Origin: Bacillus sp. 1780r2a1 | GTDB taxonomy: Bacteria > Bacillota > Bacilli > Bacillales > Bacillaceae_H | DNA length: 64,000 nucleotides | Assembly (NCBI GenBank): GCA_024134725.1 | Contig: CP099863.1 | Coordinates: 3,283,258-3,347,257 of the forward strand | Reading direction: 5' to 3' | Shown: positions 1 to 8,087 of the stretch, in pieces | How positions within the stretch are numbered: position 1 is the stretch's first letter | Layout: every line of letters begins with the position of its first letter | Translations under genes and position numbers: made by a program | Notes under the pieces: generated by a model | What the model was told of the DNA's origin: nothing | The model's database searches: none | The model's input: the letters and a program-made list of their open reading frames with translations, nothing else

Positions 1-7
1 CTACCAT
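1..7 (-). CDS. 5' end of a leftward gene, possibly glutamate dehydrogenase
   Basis: An ATG read leftward (positions 7-5) follows an AGGAGG ribosome site at 20-15 with a 7-base spacer, so a gene starts here and runs out of the window. Only two codons are visible and the product cannot be read. In B. subtilis the gene beside ypbH is gudB, so glutamate dehydrogenase is an inference from gene order only. Confidence 0.45.
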
Positions 8-140
8 CTGTAAACCTCCTAAAGTGGATCAAAAAATTAGTAATTCATTAATTTGGTGCATCTTTCATGACATAGTATACACCCTTACTTTTACAATGCA
101 AAGGGAAATATGAAAGTTTTATGATATTTTGTAGGACAAA

Positions 141-157
141 ACGAAAACGCTTCCAAT
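141..157 (-). promoter_or_regulatory. cre-like CcpA site
   Basis: On the minus strand the sequence reads ATTGGAAGCGTTTTCGT, matching the catabolite-responsive consensus (TGNAANCGNWNNCA) at all but the last position. It lies about 135 bases upstream of the leftward gene that starts at position 7, so it would place that gene under CcpA. This is a pattern match only. Confidence 0.4.
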
Positions 158-216
158 TAATTGTGTAATCATCATAATTTTTACTATTTTTCGCAAGACC
201 ATGTGAGGTAAATCCC

Positions 217-273
217 TAAAAAAACTCCTTTTATTGCCGCAGGTTTATGTAACACCTATAGCAATAAAAGGAG
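217..273 (-). terminator. Terminator after the mecA paralogue
   Basis: Twelve-base arms (CTCCTTTTATTG at 225-236 and its complement at 262-273) enclose a 25-base loop. On the minus strand the hairpin ends in a run of T, as expected for an intrinsic terminator of the gene ending at 306. Confidence 0.75.
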
Positions 274-305
274 CTGTTACATTTGAATGTACCTTTGCTC
301 TAAGT

Positions 306-911
306 TTATGAAAAAGTATCTGCAATATACGAAAGAGCTTGATTATGAATTAGCTGCTTTCCATACTCCTGTACACGATGTTTCGTAATCGTAGAAGGGT
401 TTCCGTACTCTGCTAATAACGCTATAATATTTCCAATCTCTTTCATCGTCAGTTTTTCTTCTCCTACTAACACATAAAACCGATTTTCAAACGAATAGAG
501 AATGGTTTCAATATCGTAATGCTCATTAATCCGTTTTGCTAGTTGAATAACGTCTTCAAACGTTTGAAACTCAAAGAATAAATCGTGACTCTCATCCAAC
601 ATCACTTGCATCTCGATAAATTCTTCATACATATCTTCATGGTCATCCATAATTTCCATTTCATCTTGACTATCTTGTTTCGTCACAAACACGACCATTC
701 CCTGAGCTTGAAGGGAAAAAATCTCTACTGAAAGCGAGCTTGTCGGTTCAAAATTCAATTCTTTGGACGCCTGCTCAATCATCTCACGAAACAGCTGTTT
801 AACCTTAAATGTATCAGTCCACAAATCTTCTTTTGTGAGTCCTCGCTCTTTTAAATCATCGTACGTGACAAAGACTTTTAACTTATTATAATTTAAACGC
901 TCAAGTCTCAT
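306..911 (-). CDS. ypbH: MecA-family adaptor protein (YpbH/MecB)
   Basis: The 201-residue protein opens with MRLERLNYNKLKVF, the typical N-terminal substrate-binding region of MecA adaptors. An acidic linker (around residues 80-105) and a C-terminal domain that would dock on ClpC follow. MecA-family adaptors deliver substrates to the ClpCP protease; in B. subtilis the paralogue YpbH/MecB affects competence and sporulation. The start is supported by GGAGGG just upstream. Its position next to the ypbG-ypbF-recQ-ypbB block matches ypbH rather than the main mecA gene, which sits elsewhere in Bacillus. Three GTTTAC repeats lie upstream (992-1017). The gene ends in its own terminator. Confidence 0.85.
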   Translation of the reverse strand: MRLERLNYNKLKVFVTYDDLKERGLTKEDLWTDTFKVKQLFREMIEQASKELNFEPTSSLSVEIFSLQAQGMVVFVTKQDSQDEMEIMDDHEDMYEEFIEMQVMLDESHDLFFEFQTFEDVIQLAKRINEHYDIETILYSFENRFYVLVGEEKLTMKEIGNIIALLAEYGNPSTITKHRVQEYGKQLIHNQALSYIADTFS

Positions 912-991
912 TTGCGTCCCTCCCCGCTTGCACTCATAACCACATGGTTTGATAATGCAGTATATGTACCTTCTAGAAAACGGTTCGTGAT

Positions 992-1017
992 GTTTACTTA
1001 CGAGTTTACAGGTTTAC
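992..1017 (+). repeat. Three GTTTAC direct repeats upstream of ypbH
   Basis: GTTTAC occurs at 992, 1004 and 1012, two of the copies extended to GTTTACA. They lie between the end of the B12-type MerR gene and the start of ypbH. CarH-type B12 regulators bind direct repeats containing TnTACA, so these could be binding sites, but the 12- and 8-base spacing differs from the 11-base repeat I recall for that family. The link is speculative. Confidence 0.3.
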
Positions 1018-1033
1018 ACGGTTAAAAACAAGC

Positions 1034-1954
1034 CTATTGATTATGATGCTCAGCTAATTTTTCAGTTAGCCATTCATTCCATTCGTTTTTGGAATTCCCT
1101 AATAAAAATGAAGAAGCTCGCTCTTTATCTTTTCCTTCTAACATTTCAAAAACAAAACCACCAAGGCCAATTTTCAAATGAGGAAACTCTCCCTGTACAT
1201 CACACGCTAAATCAACGGTTTTCTTAGCATTTTCCATCATTGTACAGGACATAAAGAAGAAGGTTGGATCCACTTCTTTTAAAATGAGATAAATATCCCT
1301 TTCTTCAATGCTACTCCCTAAGTAAATAACTTCGAACCCTTTTCTTCTTAAGAATAATGTAAAAACAAGCAACCCCACTTCATGTGTTTCATTCGGACCG
1401 CATACCGCAATGGCTTTTGGCAATAAGCCACTTGAAGGAAGAGAATAAAATAACATACTAATTCTTGTTTTTAAAAGCTGTGTAGCATAGTGTTCATGGG
1501 CACTTGTAATCTTTCCTTTCTCCCACATGTCTCCTACTGTAACTAATAAAGAACCTAGTATATCAATGACTACTTGCTCCACCGAATATAAGCTAAAAGC
1601 ATGATTAATTAGCTCTTGTGCTTTACTTTCTTCAAAAGATAATAAATGATGTAAAATTTGATCCTTTAAACGTTGAGGTGTTTCCACTTCACTTTGGTCA
1701 TCAGTTTGGTGAACATTTGCGCTCTCTGTTTCTAACAACGAGACGGCTTGACTAATCGTAAAGCCATTGCTTACTTTATCTGTTAACCACTTTAATTTTT
1801 TTAAATCTGCCTCTGTATACAAACGATGACCCGACTCGTTTCGCACAGGGTTAAATATTTTATAGCGACGCTCCCATGCACGCAACGTTCCGGGTTGGAT
1901 TCCGACCATGTTTGAGATGGCTTTAATATTATACTTTCCTTCTTGTGAAGCCAT
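1034..1954 (-). CDS. MerR-family regulator with cobalamin-binding domain (CarH/LitR-like)
   Basis: The start is set at 1954 because TTGGAGG lies just before that ATG; the longer reading from 1978 has no ribosome site. The 306-residue protein has an N-terminal MerR winged helix (residues 9-76, with PGTLRAWERRY and SGHRLYTEAD). A four-helix cap follows, with the W-x9-EH signature (W144, E154, H155), and then a B12-binding Rossmann domain with E-x-H-x-x-G (E189, H191, G194). In CarH/LitR these are the residues that hold adenosylcobalamin, and light breaks the tetramer to release DNA. The residue after W144 is Glu, where Thermus CarH, as I recall, has the His that makes the light-state ligand, so photochemistry may differ. 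No carotenoid genes are nearby. A palindrome overlaps its own promoter. Confidence 0.85.
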   Translation of the reverse strand: MASQEGKYNIKAISNMVGIQPGTLRAWERRYKIFNPVRNESGHRLYTEADLKKLKWLTDKVSNGFTISQAVSLLETESANVHQTDDQSEVETPQRLKDQILHHLLSFEESKAQELINHAFSLYSVEQVVIDILGSLLVTVGDMWEKGKITSAHEHYATQLLKTRISMLFYSLPSSGLLPKAIAVCGPNETHEVGLLVFTLFLRRKGFEVIYLGSSIEERDIYLILKEVDPTFFFMSCTMMENAKKTVDLACDVQGEFPHLKIGLGGFVFEMLEGKDKERASSFLLGNSKNEWNEWLTEKLAEHHNQ

Positions 1955-1999
1955 ATGTAACCTCCAACGACTCTTCATGAACTATAACGTATTACTTGC

Positions 2000-2028
2000 A
2001 TTATAGGATAAGTTACACGTTGTGTAAA
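2000..2028 (-). promoter_or_regulatory. Promoter of the B12-MerR gene with overlapping palindrome
   Basis: The minus strand shows a -35 TTTACA (2028-2023), a 17-base spacer and a perfect -10 TATAAT (2005-2000). The perfect inverted repeat TTACAC-n3-GTGTAA (2013-2027) covers most of the -35 and part of the spacer. That position suits a repressor, probably the MerR protein itself, because 17-base spacing does not need the DNA distortion used by activator-type MerR proteins. Confidence 0.6.
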
Positions 2029-2062
2029 ATTTATATATGCTGGGTTTCAGAGACTCTTGTAG

Positions 2063-2830
2063 TTAGTTTGCTCTAGTGATTGTGAGAACATGCGCCTTAG
2101 CTTTTGCTTCCAAACGAAGGGGCACAGAAGTAGTTCCATAACCATTGCTTACAAAATAAACTGTATCTTTATGTGCTTTTAGTCCACCTAATTCATAAGG
2201 ACCGAATCCAAGCAAACGAATCTGTCCACCATGGGTGTGACCACTAAGCATTAAGTCAACACGATGATTTTCTACTTCAAAGACTGCATCCGGATTATGG
2301 CTAAACAACAATGTAAAATACCGTTGATCTATGCCTTTAAAGGCTTGGTTCATGTTTAATTGTCCTTCTGACAAGTCATCAACTCCTACAATATTGTAGG
2401 AAACCCCTTCTTTCTCTATGCAAATTGCTTCGTTTTTTAAAGCTATTACCTCATGCTTTTTAAAGATATTCATTAAACTTTCTTGATCAATTTCATAATC
2501 GTTATTTCCCCATACAAAGTAAATAGAACCTAACTGGCTTAATTGCTTAATATTTGTTTCAATCTGTTGGATTGGGACACCTTTTTCAGCTAGGTCTCCT
2601 CCAATAACAACAAAGTCAATCTTTCCATTCACTTGTTCAATTAAGGATTGTGTAATCGTACGTTTATGTATATCTGAAATAAAGAAAATGCGTAATGACT
2701 GCCACTCCTTTGGAACACCCTTCACTTCAATATTTTCTTGTTCGACGACTGTACGCTGTGCTTCTTTTGCCATGTAAGTAAGTAAAACAATAGCAATTAC
2801 TATCAATACAACGATAATTCCTATAATCAT
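2063..2830 (-). CDS. ypbG: Membrane-anchored metallophosphoesterase (YpbG)
   Basis: The start is placed at ATG 2830, which follows AAGGAGTGA at good distance; a GTG at 2842 would overlap that ribosome site. The 255-residue protein begins with one hydrophobic anchor (about residues 1-20) followed by a calcineurin-like phosphoesterase domain. Metal-site motifs are visible in order: SDIHKR, GGDLAEKG, GNND and LSGHTHGGQ. GNND replaces the common GNHE form, as in many YpbG/YkuE-type proteins. The substrate is unknown. It ends a likely operon of small membrane-protein genes upstream of it. Confidence 0.85.
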   Translation of the reverse strand: MIIGIIVVLIVIAIVLLTYMAKEAQRTVVEQENIEVKGVPKEWQSLRIFFISDIHKRTITQSLIEQVNGKIDFVVIGGDLAEKGVPIQQIETNIKQLSQLGSIYFVWGNNDYEIDQESLMNIFKKHEVIALKNEAICIEKEGVSYNIVGVDDLSEGQLNMNQAFKGIDQRYFTLLFSHNPDAVFEVENHRVDLMLSGHTHGGQIRLLGFGPYELGGLKAHKDTVYFVSNGYGTTSVPLRLEAKAKAHVLTITRAN

Positions 2831-2848
2831 AATTATGCTCACTCCTTT

Positions 2849-3217
2849 TTATTTGCTTTGTGAAGCAGCACCTATACCGTAAATGAATGAAGCCACTATA
2901 ACTGGTAATAGTAAGTAAAACTCATATGAAATAAACGCTACGCATCCTACTAAAGAAATCCATGCTACGAAAAAGTCCATCTTCTGCACCCTTGTCCCTT
3001 GTATCCAACGGTACATATTTTCAAATAGCATTTTTACCCAAATAGCCTGACACGTACAGCTAATCAAAAAGAGCAAAATCGTTGCAAAGAGATTCTCTGG
3101 ATTTTTCAGAAAGTACACAATGGTATCTAGTGAAACTCCTTTTTGTTCAAATACAGAGGTTGTAATGAAATAATAACTACATACCCAACCTATTACAAAT
3201 AATAACCACTTTCTCAT
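2849..3217 (-). CDS. Small integral membrane protein, function unknown
   Basis: The 122-residue protein has three to four predicted membrane spans (about 4-24, 43-61, and 82-117, the last possibly two) and no motif I recognise. The ATG at 3217 follows GGGGAGG. It lies 18 bases upstream of the ypbG start, so the two are probably co-transcribed. From memory B. subtilis does not have this gene at this place: there ypbF adjoins ypbG and ypbE/ypbD follow. No function can be assigned. Confidence 0.7.
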   Translation of the reverse strand: MRKWLLFVIGWVCSYYFITTSVFEQKGVSLDTIVYFLKNPENLFATILLFLISCTCQAIWVKMLFENMYRWIQGTRVQKMDFFVAWISLVGCVAFISYEFYLLLPVIVASFIYGIGAASQSK

Positions 3218-3279
3218 AATACAAGCCTCCCCTCACTACAACTTGTATGTGAGAAGAGGCTATTGCATGTATTTAATCC

Positions 3280-3729
3280 TTATTTATTTTCATGATACAA
3301 ATTAATATCGTAGGTTTGTTTCATTGCCGCATACAAATCTTTTCGGTTTTCCCACTGTGCTGGCGTTGACCAAATATCCTTGCTTTTTTGAATGATTTCA
3401 CACCGCAAATCATTAAATTCTTTTTCCAACTTATCGCACTGCTTTTGCATCTGTATCATTTTGAAATAGGTAGAAACAATAATAATAAGCAAAAAAAGAT
3501 GCTTACTATCATCGAGAAAGAATTGAATAAAATCACTAAAAGCTCGTAAATTCAGCTGCGAAGTAAATACAAATAAATAACTCATCCCAAGAAGCAAACA
3601 CCCAAAGAATGCCCACTTCCATTTATTCATCGATTTTTGAGTAGCTGATAGCTTTTCTTTTTTAGTTATAACACTTTCTAATATATATTGAGTTGGTTCA
3701 TCAACATGATAATGAGATAGCTCTTTCAC
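3280..3729 (-). CDS. ypbF: YpbF family membrane protein (DUF2663)
   Basis: The start is set at GTG 3729, nine bases after GGGGAG; a TTG at 3738 would abut the ribosome site. The 149-residue protein has two hydrophobic segments in the middle (about 37-58 and 70-92), flanked by charged helices, and a C-terminal region with coiled-coil character (KQCDKLEKEFNDLR). This fits the Bacillus YpbF family, which has no known biochemical role. It sits between recQ and ypbG as in B. subtilis. Confidence 0.7.
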   Translation of the reverse strand: MKELSHYHVDEPTQYILESVITKKEKLSATQKSMNKWKWAFFGCLLLGMSYLFVFTSQLNLRAFSDFIQFFLDDSKHLFLLIIIVSTYFKMIQMQKQCDKLEKEFNDLRCEIIQKSKDIWSTPAQWENRKDLYAAMKQTYDINLYHENK

Positions 3730-3813
3730 TTTCTTCAACTCCCCTTTATAAGGCTAGTACCACAGTATGAAGAAAGATGAATGTTTATGTTTAAAATTTC
3801 AACAATGAATCTT

Positions 3814-5331
3814 TTAATGGACAGCTTGTTTGAGCAACCTTGCTAGTTCGCCTTGCCATCCTAAAAATGTAGACTCCGTACACTCATGTTCAGGTTGACT
3901 ATATTCATCCAAATCAATATTGCAAAGGTCACAGCAATTGTGCTTCTCTGAAATACCCTCTTCTTCGAAATAGCTCATTAAAGCTTTTCTTCTACAATCC
4001 TTTGTATGGATAAACTCTTTCATTGCGTGGTATTTTTTCTGTTTAGCATTTAAGCGTTTATTTACAATTTCCATCAGCTCTTCATATAGAGATTCCGTGA
4101 CCTTCTCTGGATAAATTAATCCATCATGAACAGCACCAATATTTTCTAAGTAGTGACGGATAAAACGCCAATGGGTTTCGTAAATACCAATTGTAAATAA
4201 GAAGTGCGCTTCTACTTCTCGAACTCCAACCGGGCTGGAACTTGAACGAATTTGTGACAAACAATATAAAAGCGTATCCGAAGAAGGAAGCTCTAAGTCT
4301 AACAAAGCCTGCGCAGAACCATCATCTTCTTCACTATATAATAAAATCGCCAAACTCGGTAACCCATCACGACCTCCCCTGCCAATTTCTTGAACGTAGG
4401 ATTCAAGCTGGGTAGGCGTTTGAAAATGCAGTACAAACCGAACGTTTGATTTGTTAACTCCCATTCCAAAAGCACTTGTACAACAAATAAAGTCGAGCTG
4501 ATTTTCAAGAAATTGTCGCTGGATAAGTGTACGATCGTTAGCTTCCATTCCTCCGTGGTAATATTGAACTTTCTCAACACCGTTTTCTTTTAAGTAGTGC
4601 GTTAGCGACTCTGTTAAAGCCCGGCTAGAACAATAAATAATACCTGGTTTTTGAATTTTCGTTACGTATTCCAATAGCTTTTTCTTTTTTTCTTCAAGAC
4701 CATGCACATGCTCTACGCTGATAGCAATATTTGAACGATTCATTGAATATAAGTGCTCATTAACTTGATCAAGGTGTAAATACTTTTTAATATCACTGAG
4801 TACTTCACTCGTTGCTGTACCGGTTAGCGCTAAGCAAGTTGGCTTCCCTAGCTTTTCCCATACAATACCTAAGTTTAAGTAGTCTAATCGAAAGTCATGT
4901 CCCCATTGTGAAATACAGTGTGCTTCATCTACAACGAACATACCGATATTCGTTTGTTTTAAAGCATGAACTACATGGGGATTCTGTAAGATTTCGGGGG
5001 AAGCATAAATGAAACGATAGCTATTTAAAGAGCGTAGTGCCTGCTGCTTTTCATCTTCACGTAAAAAGCTGTTAAGAGCAATAACCCTCTTCTCTCCTTT
5101 GGCTTTAAGCTGCTGAACCTGATCTTCCATCAGGGAAAGTAATGGGGACACAATAAGGATTGGCCGCTTTAAAAAATAGCCAGGGAGCTGATAGCAAAGT
5201 GACTTTCCTGTTCCAGTAGGCAAAACGGCCAGAACATGATTGTGATTTAATAAGTCCGTTATAATTTCTTTTTGACCGTTTCGAAAAGTTGAAAAGCCAA
5301 ATTCTCTTTGAAGTACCTGTTCTAACTGCAT
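3814..5331 (-). CDS. recQ: RecQ-family ATP-dependent DNA helicase (short form, RecS-like)
   Basis: The 505-residue protein carries a Walker A (LPTGTGKS, K43), a DEAH box (VVDEAHCISQWGHD) and helicase motif VI (QEIGRGGRDG). These unwind DNA 3' to 5' during recombination and fork repair. A C-terminal zinc-binding region (CRRKALMSYF, then CCDLC) follows. There is no HRDC domain, so it is the short type that Bacillus carries beside ypbB rather than the longer RecQ. The start follows AAAGGAG. The ypbB stop is 15 bases upstream, so ypbB and recQ form an operon. Confidence 0.9.
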   Translation of the reverse strand: MQLEQVLQREFGFSTFRNGQKEIITDLLNHNHVLAVLPTGTGKSLCYQLPGYFLKRPILIVSPLLSLMEDQVQQLKAKGEKRVIALNSFLREDEKQQALRSLNSYRFIYASPEILQNPHVVHALKQTNIGMFVVDEAHCISQWGHDFRLDYLNLGIVWEKLGKPTCLALTGTATSEVLSDIKKYLHLDQVNEHLYSMNRSNIAISVEHVHGLEEKKKKLLEYVTKIQKPGIIYCSSRALTESLTHYLKENGVEKVQYYHGGMEANDRTLIQRQFLENQLDFICCTSAFGMGVNKSNVRFVLHFQTPTQLESYVQEIGRGGRDGLPSLAILLYSEEDDGSAQALLDLELPSSDTLLYCLSQIRSSSSPVGVREVEAHFLFTIGIYETHWRFIRHYLENIGAVHDGLIYPEKVTESLYEELMEIVNKRLNAKQKKYHAMKEFIHTKDCRRKALMSYFEEEGISEKHNCCDLCNIDLDEYSQPEHECTESTFLGWQGELARLLKQAVH

Positions 5332-5346
5332 CGTCTTACTCCTTTC

Positions 5347-6399
5347 TTAATCCGTTACGCACTTAGCTAATACAAGACGAATTTGAAAATAAGTAAGGTG
5401 ATCACTAACCTCTTTTTTTATTTCTTTGAGCTGATTGGTATTTAACGCTTTGAAAGCGTTGATAATTTCCTCTTGATCCTCTACTTTCACATAAGCATCA
5501 ATCGTAAAGTTAGGAAGAAACAATGCCAGTTCAGCAATATGATCTTCAATTGTGCTCTCTTTTAACCGCCTAATTCTCGCTACTTCTTTTAACGATTTTC
5601 CTTTTTGTAACCACTCATACGTTTTAACTGTTGAAGCTGTTAATGGTACAGTCATATGTACATCTTGTACAAATTTCTGGAGAACAGGAAATTCACTTGG
5701 ACATTCGCTAATTTGCTCAATAATTTGATGAACAACGCTGATTACCAATAAGTGAACGTAGTTTTCGTCCATATTGTAATACTCAGCAAGCTGGCTTTTG
5801 GTTAAGCCAATTCGTTTATATCCACTCAAGTGTTGGACAAATATATCAGCATCCCGGGAAGAACACCTCTTTAATATGCATTGTAACTCATCAAATAAAT
5901 GCTTTGCCAACTCTTCTCGTGAATACGACTGAGAAAATAGATAAGCTTTCACCCATTGAATGGGCTCAGCATCTTGCGTTATTGGTAAAAATCCCTTTTG
6001 AAAATACTGTAGGTTAGAGATTGTTTGAATGAACAAGGTCAGTCTCGATAAAAATAATTGTGTGCTACTTGCAAATTGCCAACCGCTAAGCTTAGCTGGC
6101 AGAGGCCATTCACGTAACTGTGTGCGAAGTACTTGTTCGCCCTTGGCTGTTAGCACATATTTTTGATGATCTACTTCTTTAATAAATTGTTGAGAATTAA
6201 GCTCTTTTACGTATCGAGAAAATGTTTCTTTTTTCAAGTAACTAAATGATTGAAATAAAAAAGACAAGCCAAAGATTTTACCGTCTTGAATTGTTTGCGC
6301 TGATTTTTTACCAGCTACTATATGATAAATTCCGTAAACTGTTCGTTCACCTTTTAGTTGTTGCATACTATATAGCATAACGGTTTGAATATAGTTCAC
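5347..6399 (-). CDS. ypbB: YpbB helix-turn-helix domain protein
   Basis: The GTG at 6399, nine bases after AAAGGAAG, is preferred; an ATG at 6426 has no ribosome site. The protein of about 350 residues resembles YpbB of Bacillus. It has a winged-helix-like N-terminal part (QQLKGERTVYGIYHIVAG) and a C-terminal helix-turn-helix of the kind fused to RecQ in other bacteria (EWLQKGKSLKEVARIRRLK, ESTIEDHIAEL). That domain is also called HTH_40, the RecQ C-terminal domain. It probably works with the RecQ helicase encoded 15 bases downstream, as a split version of a longer RecQ; this is inference. Confidence 0.75.
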   Translation of the reverse strand: MNYIQTVMLYSMQQLKGERTVYGIYHIVAGKKSAQTIQDGKIFGLSFLFQSFSYLKKETFSRYVKELNSQQFIKEVDHQKYVLTAKGEQVLRTQLREWPLPAKLSGWQFASSTQLFLSRLTLFIQTISNLQYFQKGFLPITQDAEPIQWVKAYLFSQSYSREELAKHLFDELQCILKRCSSRDADIFVQHLSGYKRIGLTKSQLAEYYNMDENYVHLLVISVVHQIIEQISECPSEFPVLQKFVQDVHMTVPLTASTVKTYEWLQKGKSLKEVARIRRLKESTIEDHIAELALFLPNFTIDAYVKVEDQEEIINAFKALNTNQLKEIKKEVSDHLTYFQIRLVLAKCVTD

Positions 6400-6520
6400 A
6401 ATCGTCAACTTCCTTTCTCTTTTCATTTTACCAAAACTTTAACAGAACGCACCCTTTTGTCATTGAGCGAATCGAGATGAATCAAAAAAGCAGTGCTATA
6501 AGTCATGACAAACCCTTGTC

Positions 6521-6535
6521 TGATAAGCATTATCA
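6521..6535 (+). promoter_or_regulatory. Fur box upstream of fer
   Basis: TGATAAGCATTATCA matches the 7-1-7 Bacillus Fur consensus TGATAAT-n-ATTATCA at 13 of 14 defined bases. It lies just upstream of the -35 of the ferredoxin promoter, so iron-bound Fur could repress fer. A fur gene is in this window. Confidence 0.65.
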
Positions 6536-6547
6536 ATGACTTTTCTA

Positions 6548-6576
6548 TTGAAAAGTTTTAAAAATCGTCTTACAAT
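6548..6576 (+). promoter_or_regulatory. Sigma-A promoter of fer
   Basis: A -35 TTGAAA (6548-6553), a 17-base spacer and a -10 TACAAT (6571-6576) stand about 80 bases before the ferredoxin start. Confidence 0.6.
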
Positions 6577-6621
6577 GGGTAAAGAGAAATTTCACGCTTA
6601 TGTTGAAAAGAGATTATATAA

Positions 6622-6906
<285 letters not shown>

Positions 6907-6911
6907 GAAGT

Positions 6912-6951
6912 AAAAAAAGACCTGTACATAGAGATGTACAGGTCTTTTTTT
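6912..6951. terminator. Bidirectional terminator between fer and ribU
   Basis: GACCTGTACAT and its complement form an 11-base stem with loop AGAG. Runs of A and T on the two sides allow it to stop transcription of fer (plus) and ribU (minus). Confidence 0.85.
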
Positions 6952-6955
6952 CTAT

Positions 6956-7531
6956 TTAAACTGCGACTCGCTTTGTAATCCAATACTTCATTTTATTAAA
7001 TAAAACAACGAAAATTAAGCCTGTAATAATCCCTTTAATCATATTAAATGGCAGAATCCCCGTTACGACTAACTGACGTGTTTCCTCACTTGACAGTGCC
7101 GGTGACTGCAAGAAAAGCGTATATGCAGGTAAGAACACATAGTAATTTAAAAACGCCATGCCAACGGACATTACTACTGTTCCAACTACTAAACCTGTTG
7201 TAATACCTTTTGTAGTTTTAAATTTATGAAACATAAGAGAAACCGGTAAAATAAATAATAGCCCTGCTACAAAATTTGCGAATTGGCCTACAGGGACGCC
7301 TGTTGCGCTTCCTTGAATGAGGTAGTGGAGAAGATTTTTAATTCCTTCGACAATAATACCTGCTACAGGACCAAAGATTAATGCAGCAAGCAGTGCCGGC
7401 ACCTCACTAAAATCAATTTTTAAAAATGGTGGTATACCTGGTATTGGGAAGTTAAGCATCATTAATACGTAAGACAAACCGCTTAGCATCCCTAAAATAA
7501 CAAGCTTTTGTGTTTTCTTGCTTTGTTCCAT
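6956..7531 (-). CDS. ribU: Riboflavin ECF transporter substrate-binding subunit RibU
   Basis: The start at 7531 follows AAGGAGAGAGG, giving a 191-residue protein, the usual length of this family; the longer open frame runs back into the riboswitch leader. It has about six hydrophobic segments and family motifs such as FLKIDFSEVPALLAALIFGP and GIKNLLHYLIQG. RibU binds riboflavin at the membrane and works with the shared EcfA/EcfA'/EcfT energy module encoded elsewhere. An FMN riboswitch upstream shuts off the gene when FMN is high. In B. subtilis it is ypaA/fmnP, at the same place next to fer. Confidence 0.9.
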   Translation of the reverse strand: MEQSKKTQKLVILGMLSGLSYVLMMLNFPIPGIPPFLKIDFSEVPALLAALIFGPVAGIIVEGIKNLLHYLIQGSATGVPVGQFANFVAGLLFILPVSLMFHKFKTTKGITTGLVVGTVVMSVGMAFLNYYVFLPAYTLFLQSPALSSEETRQLVVTGILPFNMIKGIITGLIFVVLFNKMKYWITKRVAV

Positions 7532-7595
7532 TTTCCTCTCTCCTTCTTGCGATCCACTCTTCCAAGAAGAAAGGTTCATTGCATATGCGCTCCAT

Positions 7596-7624
7596 AAAAA
7601 AACCTCAACAAATTTGTTGAGGGA
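7596..7624 (-). terminator. Terminator in the FMN riboswitch expression platform
   Basis: On the minus strand CCTCAACA and TGTTGAGG (within 7603-7622) form a stem followed by a T run. It lies between the aptamer and the ribU start, as expected for transcriptional attenuation when FMN is bound. Confidence 0.8.
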
Positions 7625-7683
7625 AAATGCAGGCACATTCAATAAACGTTCAGCACATTTGCTTTTGAACGTTTGAACCTCCA

Positions 7684-7813
7684 CCTTCTCCCATCCAGAC
7701 TTTACTGTCGGCTTTGGAATCACACCAAATCCTGCTCCAAACTTAAAGAGCTCGCGGGCTTAAAACAACTTGTTTATCACCGCCGGTCGGGAATTACACC
7801 CTGCCCCGAAGAT
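7684..7813 (-). ncRNA. FMN riboswitch (RFN element) of ribU
   Basis: Reading leftward, the leader has the conserved RFN blocks in order: ATCTTCGGGGCAGGGTG, AATTCCCGACCGGCGGTGAT, AGCCCGCGAGC, GATTTGGTG, GATTCC, CCGACAGT and TCTGGATGGGAGAAGG. These are the hallmark bases of the six-junction FMN aptamer. A terminator lies between it and ribU. In this class FMN binding favours termination. Confidence 0.95.
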
Positions 7814-7837
7814 AGATCAATATTTAATGATGTTCAC

Positions 7838-7866
7838 ATTATATGATACCTTGAATTAAAAGTAAA
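7838..7866 (-). promoter_or_regulatory. Promoter of the ribU leader
   Basis: On the minus strand a TTTACT (-35, 7866-7861), a 17-base spacer and a perfect TATAAT (-10, 7843-7838) stand about 25 bases before the start of the FMN aptamer. Confidence 0.6.
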
Positions 7867-8087
7867 TCATTTAATATAAAAAATCCCACAATTCTCATTC
7901 TTTTAGTCATTATTTTTGCACGGCGGTAAAAGCAGCGGAATATTGAAAGATTGTCAGGCATCCTTTCAACGTACTTTCATATATAAAAACCTCAAAAAAG
8001 TACGTTTTAAAAATATTTAACTAGAAATAAATCTTCTAAATCCTCCTTTTTTTATAAAAAATCCGAATATTAATCAAAAAAATAAAA
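7867..8087. other. AT-rich intergenic spacer
   Basis: This part of the ribU-serA divergent gap is very AT-rich and shows no convincing gene, hairpin or RNA element. Confidence 0.5.
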
